Source of the DNA: Actinomycetes bacterium
GTDB lineage: Bacteria; Actinomycetota; Acidimicrobiia; Acidimicrobiales; Ilumatobacteraceae
DNA length: 8,603 nt
Direction: 5' to 3'
Assembly: GCA_023417265.1 (NCBI GenBank)
Contig: JAEZFY010000050.1
Location: 1-8,603, forward strand
In this document: positions 6,035-8,603 of the stretch, piece by piece
Layout of the letters: the number at the start of each line of letters is the position of its first letter
Numbering within the stretch: position 1 is the first letter of the stretch
Notes under the pieces: generated by a model
Databases searched by the model: none
What the model was told of the DNA's origin: nothing
What the model saw: the letters and a program-made list of their open reading frames with translations, nothing else
Program-made: the position numbers and the translations under genes

Positions 6035-7621
6035 GGTCGGTTGGCGCCGCCGGTTGAGCAGATTTCGCAGCTCGGCGACCTCGCGTGACTGCAGCAGCAG
6101 AAGCACCGCCGCGTACACGGTCAACCCGACGACACCGCCGACGACGATCTGGGCGAGGCCGGGCCAGCCAGCGTCGTCGTCCACCGAGTGCGTGACGAAC
6201 CAGATCGCTTCGACCATCAGCACCGCCGCCAAGAGCATCCGCCAGCCGCTCGACGCGAGGTCGCCGAGCGGGAACCCGGGCACCTTGTACGACAACACCT
6301 TGAGCGCCCACACGGCGGCCACGAGGTAGGCGATCCCGTACGCCAGGCCGAGCCCGAGCACGCCCCACCACGAGACGAACACGACGGCCAGGACGATGTT
6401 GAGCAGGTTCTCGAAGACGTTCAGCACGAACGGCGTGCGGGTGTCCTGGTGCGCGTAGAACCCGCGCAGCGCGAACAGGTACACCGAGAACCCGACGAGG
6501 CCGACGGCCAGCCCGATCAGCGCCCGGGCGGTGTTGGCGCGGTCGTCCGGGTCGAACTGGCCGCGTTGCATGAGGCCGATGATCGGTTCGGCGAGCGCGA
6601 TCAGACCGGCCGCGGCTGGGAACGTGAGGAACGCGATCATGCGCACGCCGAGCGCCGACTGGCGCGTGAACGCGGGCTTGTCGCGCGCTCGCACGGCGCG
6701 GGCGAGCTCCGGCTGGAACGTGGTCGCGATCGAGACCGCGAGCAGGCCGTGCGGCAACACGAACCACGTGAACGCGCTGAAGTACGAGGCGGCGATGCCT
6801 TCGCCGCGTCCGAGGGCGAGGTTGCGGACGACCAAGAGGGCCACCTGATTGGCGACGACGAAGCCGATCGTCCAGCCCGACAGGACGAGCAGCTTGCGCA
6901 CCGCCGGGTGGCGGAACTCGAACTGCGGGCGGAACCGCAGCCCGGCGGCGAGCGTGGCCGGCACCACGGTGAGCGCCATCGCGGCGATGCCGAGCGTCGC
7001 CCCGAGACCGAGCGTGAGGCGCACTCGGCTGTCGGTGACGACGTCGGCGAGCTGGTACTCGCGCTCGCCGGCACCGGGCAGCGTCAGCAGCGTGGCCACG
7101 ATGATCAGGTTCGGGAGCACCGGACTCCAGGCCGCGGCGAAGAAGCGGCGGCGGCTGTTGAGGTAGGCGTTGGCGATGCCGGTCAGCCCGTAGAACAGGA
7201 TCTGCAGCAGGAAGATGCGGGTGAGCGTGGTGCCCACCTGGCGGAACAGCGCGACGTCGACGTCGTCGCCGACGTTGAGGGTGTAGAGCCGGAAGATCAG
7301 CGGGGCGGCGAGCATCGCCACCGCGGTGAGCGCCGCCATCAACGTCACCGCCACGGTGATCACGACGTTGGTGTCGCGCACGCCATCGCCGTCGGCGTCG
7401 GCCTGCATGAGCTGCGTGAACAGCGGCACGAGGGTGGCCGAGAGCACGCCGCCGAGCAGCAGGTCGTAGACGATGTTGGGTGTCTCGTTGGCGATCAGGT
7501 AGGCGTCGGTGAGGGCCGTCTGGCCGAGCACGTACAGGAACACGAACGTGCGCAAAAGGCCGGAGATGCGCGAGCATGCCGTGCCGGCGGCGACGATCAG
7601 GTTCGACTTGAGCAGGCTCAC
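6032..7621 (-). CDS. murJ: Lipid II flippase MurJ (MviN family)
   Basis: An integral membrane protein of 529 residues in the MOP/MATE-like exporter superfamily that moves lipid II across the cytoplasmic membrane for peptidoglycan synthesis. The N-terminus SLLKSNLIVAAGTACSRISGLLRTF matches the family start and keeps R18, R24 and D39 in E. coli numbering, followed by NETPNIVYDLLLGGVLSATLVPLF. Repeated hydrophobic segments run to about residue 510, consistent with the family's 14 helices. The conserved LPHGLLAVSIATTFQPELAR motif lies near 297-316 and RGFYAHQDTRTPF near 395-407. In my alignment the positions of E. coli R52 and R270 are Tyr and Thr, which I believe is usual in actinobacterial MurJ. 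There is no large cytoplasmic kinase-like extension as in mycobacterial MviN. The start is GTG at 7621, overlapping the TGA of the upstream gene in GTGA, so translation is probably coupled. Confidence 0.95.
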   Translation of the reverse strand: MSLLKSNLIVAAGTACSRISGLLRTFVFLYVLGQTALTDAYLIANETPNIVYDLLLGGVLSATLVPLFTQLMQADADGDGVRDTNVVITVAVTLMAALTAVAMLAAPLIFRLYTLNVGDDVDVALFRQVGTTLTRIFLLQILFYGLTGIANAYLNSRRRFFAAAWSPVLPNLIIVATLLTLPGAGEREYQLADVVTDSRVRLTLGLGATLGIAAMALTVVPATLAAGLRFRPQFEFRHPAVRKLLVLSGWTIGFVVANQVALLVVRNLALGRGEGIAASYFSAFTWFVLPHGLLAVSIATTFQPELARAVRARDKPAFTRQSALGVRMIAFLTFPAAAGLIALAEPIIGLMQRGQFDPDDRANTARALIGLAVGLVGFSVYLFALRGFYAHQDTRTPFVLNVFENLLNIVLAVVFVSWWGVLGLGLAYGIAYLVAAVWALKVLSYKVPGFPLGDLASSGWRMLLAAVLMVEAIWFVTHSVDDDAGWPGLAQIVVGGVVGLTVYAAVLLLLQSREVAELRNLLNRRRQPT

Positions 7622-8376
7622 GCGCCGGGCGACCCGGACGGTCCGAAGTCGACCTCGGGCGGCTGCGGGTTGATCTCCTCGACCGCCTGGTGCAGCGCTT
7701 CGAGCTGGATCACGAGGTTGTCCACATCGCGCGCGTAGGTGTCGGGTTCGGCGGCACCGACGGCCACCTCGGCCGAGCGGGCGACGAGCTCGTCGAGGCG
7801 CGTCTGGGTGAGGCGCAGCTGGTCGGCCGTGCGCTGTGACTGGGCCTTCAGGCGGTCGGCGCTGGCGAGCTGCGTGCGCACCGACGCGATCGCCGCAGCT
7901 TGCTCTGGGGTCGGGGCGTCACCGGCCTGGGCCTCGATCGTGGTCAGCCGCGAGCGCAGGGCGGTGGGATCGAGCCGCTTCACCGCGTCGTCGATCTGGT
8001 CGCCGCGCTGTGCCGTCCGGTAGGCCTCGCGGAGGCCCCGCTCGAGGTCGTCGGCGACCTCCTGCAGGCGCTGCTTCAGCGGACCGTCGCTGGCGCTGGC
8101 GATCGTGTCGCGCAGCTTGCGTCCCGCCCGCTGGCCCTGCTGCACGAGCTGTCGCCACGGCTCGCTGAGCGCGAACGGGTCGATCGTGGGCGCCCGCTCG
8201 GCGCGCGGCATCGCCGCCAACACGGCGCCGCCGTACACCGCCGCTCCGGCCACCGCTCCGAGGACGGGACCGGCCAGCACACCCACGGCGACGCCGACGA
8301 CGGCGCCGAGCAGAAGCCGCCACGACAGAATCGCCTTGGCCGTGGCGGGTGTGAAGAATCGGTCGCGAAACCCCAT
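7618..8376 (-). CDS. Membrane-anchored coiled-coil protein of unknown function
   Basis: Not recognised. With the ATG at 8376 it has 252 residues. A short basic N-terminus (MGFRDRFFTPATAKAILSWR) precedes a Gly/Ala/Val-rich hydrophobic region at about 21-56, long enough for two helices in a hairpin. Then follows a long, charged, helical part: about 70-150 with LKQRLQEVADDLERGLREAYR, and about 155-235 with heptad-like Leu spacing. The tail is Pro/Gly-rich. The helical part is most likely cytoplasmic. The overall plan recalls membrane coiled-coil partners found near PspA and TelA-type proteins, but no family signature is clear. An in-frame ATG at 8421 exists but would overlap the AAA gene by 32 bases, and a TAGCGT hexamer lies ten bases ahead of 8376, so the shorter form is preferred. 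The stop overlaps the murJ GTG start. Confidence 0.8.
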   Translation of the reverse strand: MGFRDRFFTPATAKAILSWRLLLGAVVGVAVGVLAGPVLGAVAGAAVYGGAVLAAMPRAERAPTIDPFALSEPWRQLVQQGQRAGRKLRDTIASASDGPLKQRLQEVADDLERGLREAYRTAQRGDQIDDAVKRLDPTALRSRLTTIEAQAGDAPTPEQAAAIASVRTQLASADRLKAQSQRTADQLRLTQTRLDELVARSAEVAVGAAEPDTYARDVDNLVIQLEALHQAVEEINPQPPEVDFGPSGSPGA

Positions 8377-8386
8377 GTCAGGGGTG

Positions 8387-8392
8387 ACGCTA
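8387..8392 (-). promoter_or_regulatory. Possible -10 element overlapping the AAA ATPase stop (TAGCGT)
   Basis: The minus strand reads TAGCGT, identical to the hexamer before dgt. Its TAG is also the stop codon of the upstream ATPase gene. It ends ten bases before the ATG at 8376, giving a very short leader. No Shine-Dalgarno sequence is seen in CACCCCTGAC. Confidence 0.38.
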
Positions 8393-8603
8393 GTGCCCCG
8401 GAGCGCTTCCGGCGGGGGCATCGCGGTCGACGTCGGCCGCGGTCAGGGTGCTCAACTGCGCTTTCGTCGGGTGCTCGACGTCGGCGAGCCGCAGGGCGTG
8501 GCGGTTGACGGCGTCTTCGAACAGGTTGCGCACGAGCCGGGCGTTGCCGGACCCGCGCCCGCGCGGGTGGGGGGCGCCGCTCGCCCCCAGCCGCTGCGCG
8601 GCG
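8390..8603 (-). CDS. AAA+ ATPase of CbbX/SpoVK/EccA type, C-terminal fragment
   Basis: Only the last 70 codons are inside the window. The fragment contains SGNARLVRNLFEDAVNRHALRLA (visible residues 18-40), the sensor-2 GNAR motif and lid helix typical of the CbbX/SpoVK group of AAA+ ATPases, to which the type VII secretion protein EccA is related. The lid is followed by a short acidic tail ending in APGH and TAG. Walker A and B motifs must lie beyond the right edge, so activity cannot be judged. It is the first gene of the minus-strand run leading to the coiled-coil membrane protein, murJ, the lipoprotein and pspA. Its class is inferred from the GNARxVRNxFE pattern only, and a more distant AAA+ subfamily is possible. 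Confidence 0.72.
   Translation of the reverse strand, partial: AAQRLGASGAPHPRGRGSGNARLVRNLFEDAVNRHALRLADVEHPTKAQLSTLTAADVDRDAPAGSAPGH

Noticed and set aside
5277..7577. Long minus-strand frame of 766 codons over murJ and the lipoprotein gene
   Set aside because: It is on the same strand but in another frame than murJ, with a translation dominated by Arg, Ala, Pro and His. murJ has full membrane-protein character in its own frame.
6188..7738. Long plus-strand frame over murJ
   Set aside because: Glu/Arg/His-rich antisense shadow of a membrane-protein gene, with no motif.
8377..8421. Upstream ATG at 8421 for the coiled-coil protein
   Set aside because: It would overlap the AAA+ gene by 32 bases, has no ribosome site, and places a -10-like box inside the gene. 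The MGFRDRFF start at 8376 fits better.
1..8603. Defence system, prophage, insertion sequence or CRISPR array
   Set aside because: No transposase, integrase, nuclease or direct-repeat array is seen. The genes are mostly housekeeping and base composition looks even throughout.

Overview
The window is chromosomal DNA from a very GC-rich bacterium, most likely an actinobacterium. The protein types (an actinobacterial-looking MurJ, a PspA with an Ala/Pro-rich tail, an Obg with a C-terminal OCT domain) and the TAnnnT -10 elements placed directly in front of start codons fit that phylum. A class such as Acidimicrobiia is possible, but I cannot prove it from the sequence. Eight protein genes cover almost everything. 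I found no rRNA, tRNA, CRISPR array, insertion sequence or phage gene, and no gene-free stretch longer than about 115 bases.

Left part, minus strand (1-1951): a dGTP triphosphohydrolase-like HD enzyme (dgt) is followed downstream by a gene that runs off the left edge. That gene encodes an exported protein with a Trp-rich N-terminus, a single Cys and a region resembling thioester-type surface proteins. dgt is divergent from obg across 71 bases, and a TAnnnT hexamer faces each start codon.

Middle part, plus strand (2023-4374): obg (ribosome-assembly GTPase) and proB (glutamate 5-kinase, proline synthesis) form a tight pair separated by 3 bases. proA does not follow. A 115-base convergent gap with GGCAC/GTGCC inverted motifs separates proB from the next genes.

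Right part, minus strand (4490-8603), in transcription order: the C-terminal end of a CbbX/SpoVK/EccA-type AAA+ ATPase, a membrane-anchored coiled-coil protein of unknown function, murJ (lipid II flippase, overlapping the previous gene by GTGA), a Cys-containing acidic lipoprotein of unknown function, and pspA (ESCRT-III-like membrane-protecting protein). This looks like a cell-envelope cluster: one flippase for peptidoglycan precursors surrounded by membrane-maintenance or stress-type components and two uncharacterised envelope proteins. Functional coupling among them is an inference from gene order. The most interesting items are this cluster, the thioester-like surface protein with its WxG repeat, and the repeated use of TAnnnT hexamers, two of which overlap the TAG stop codon of the upstream gene.
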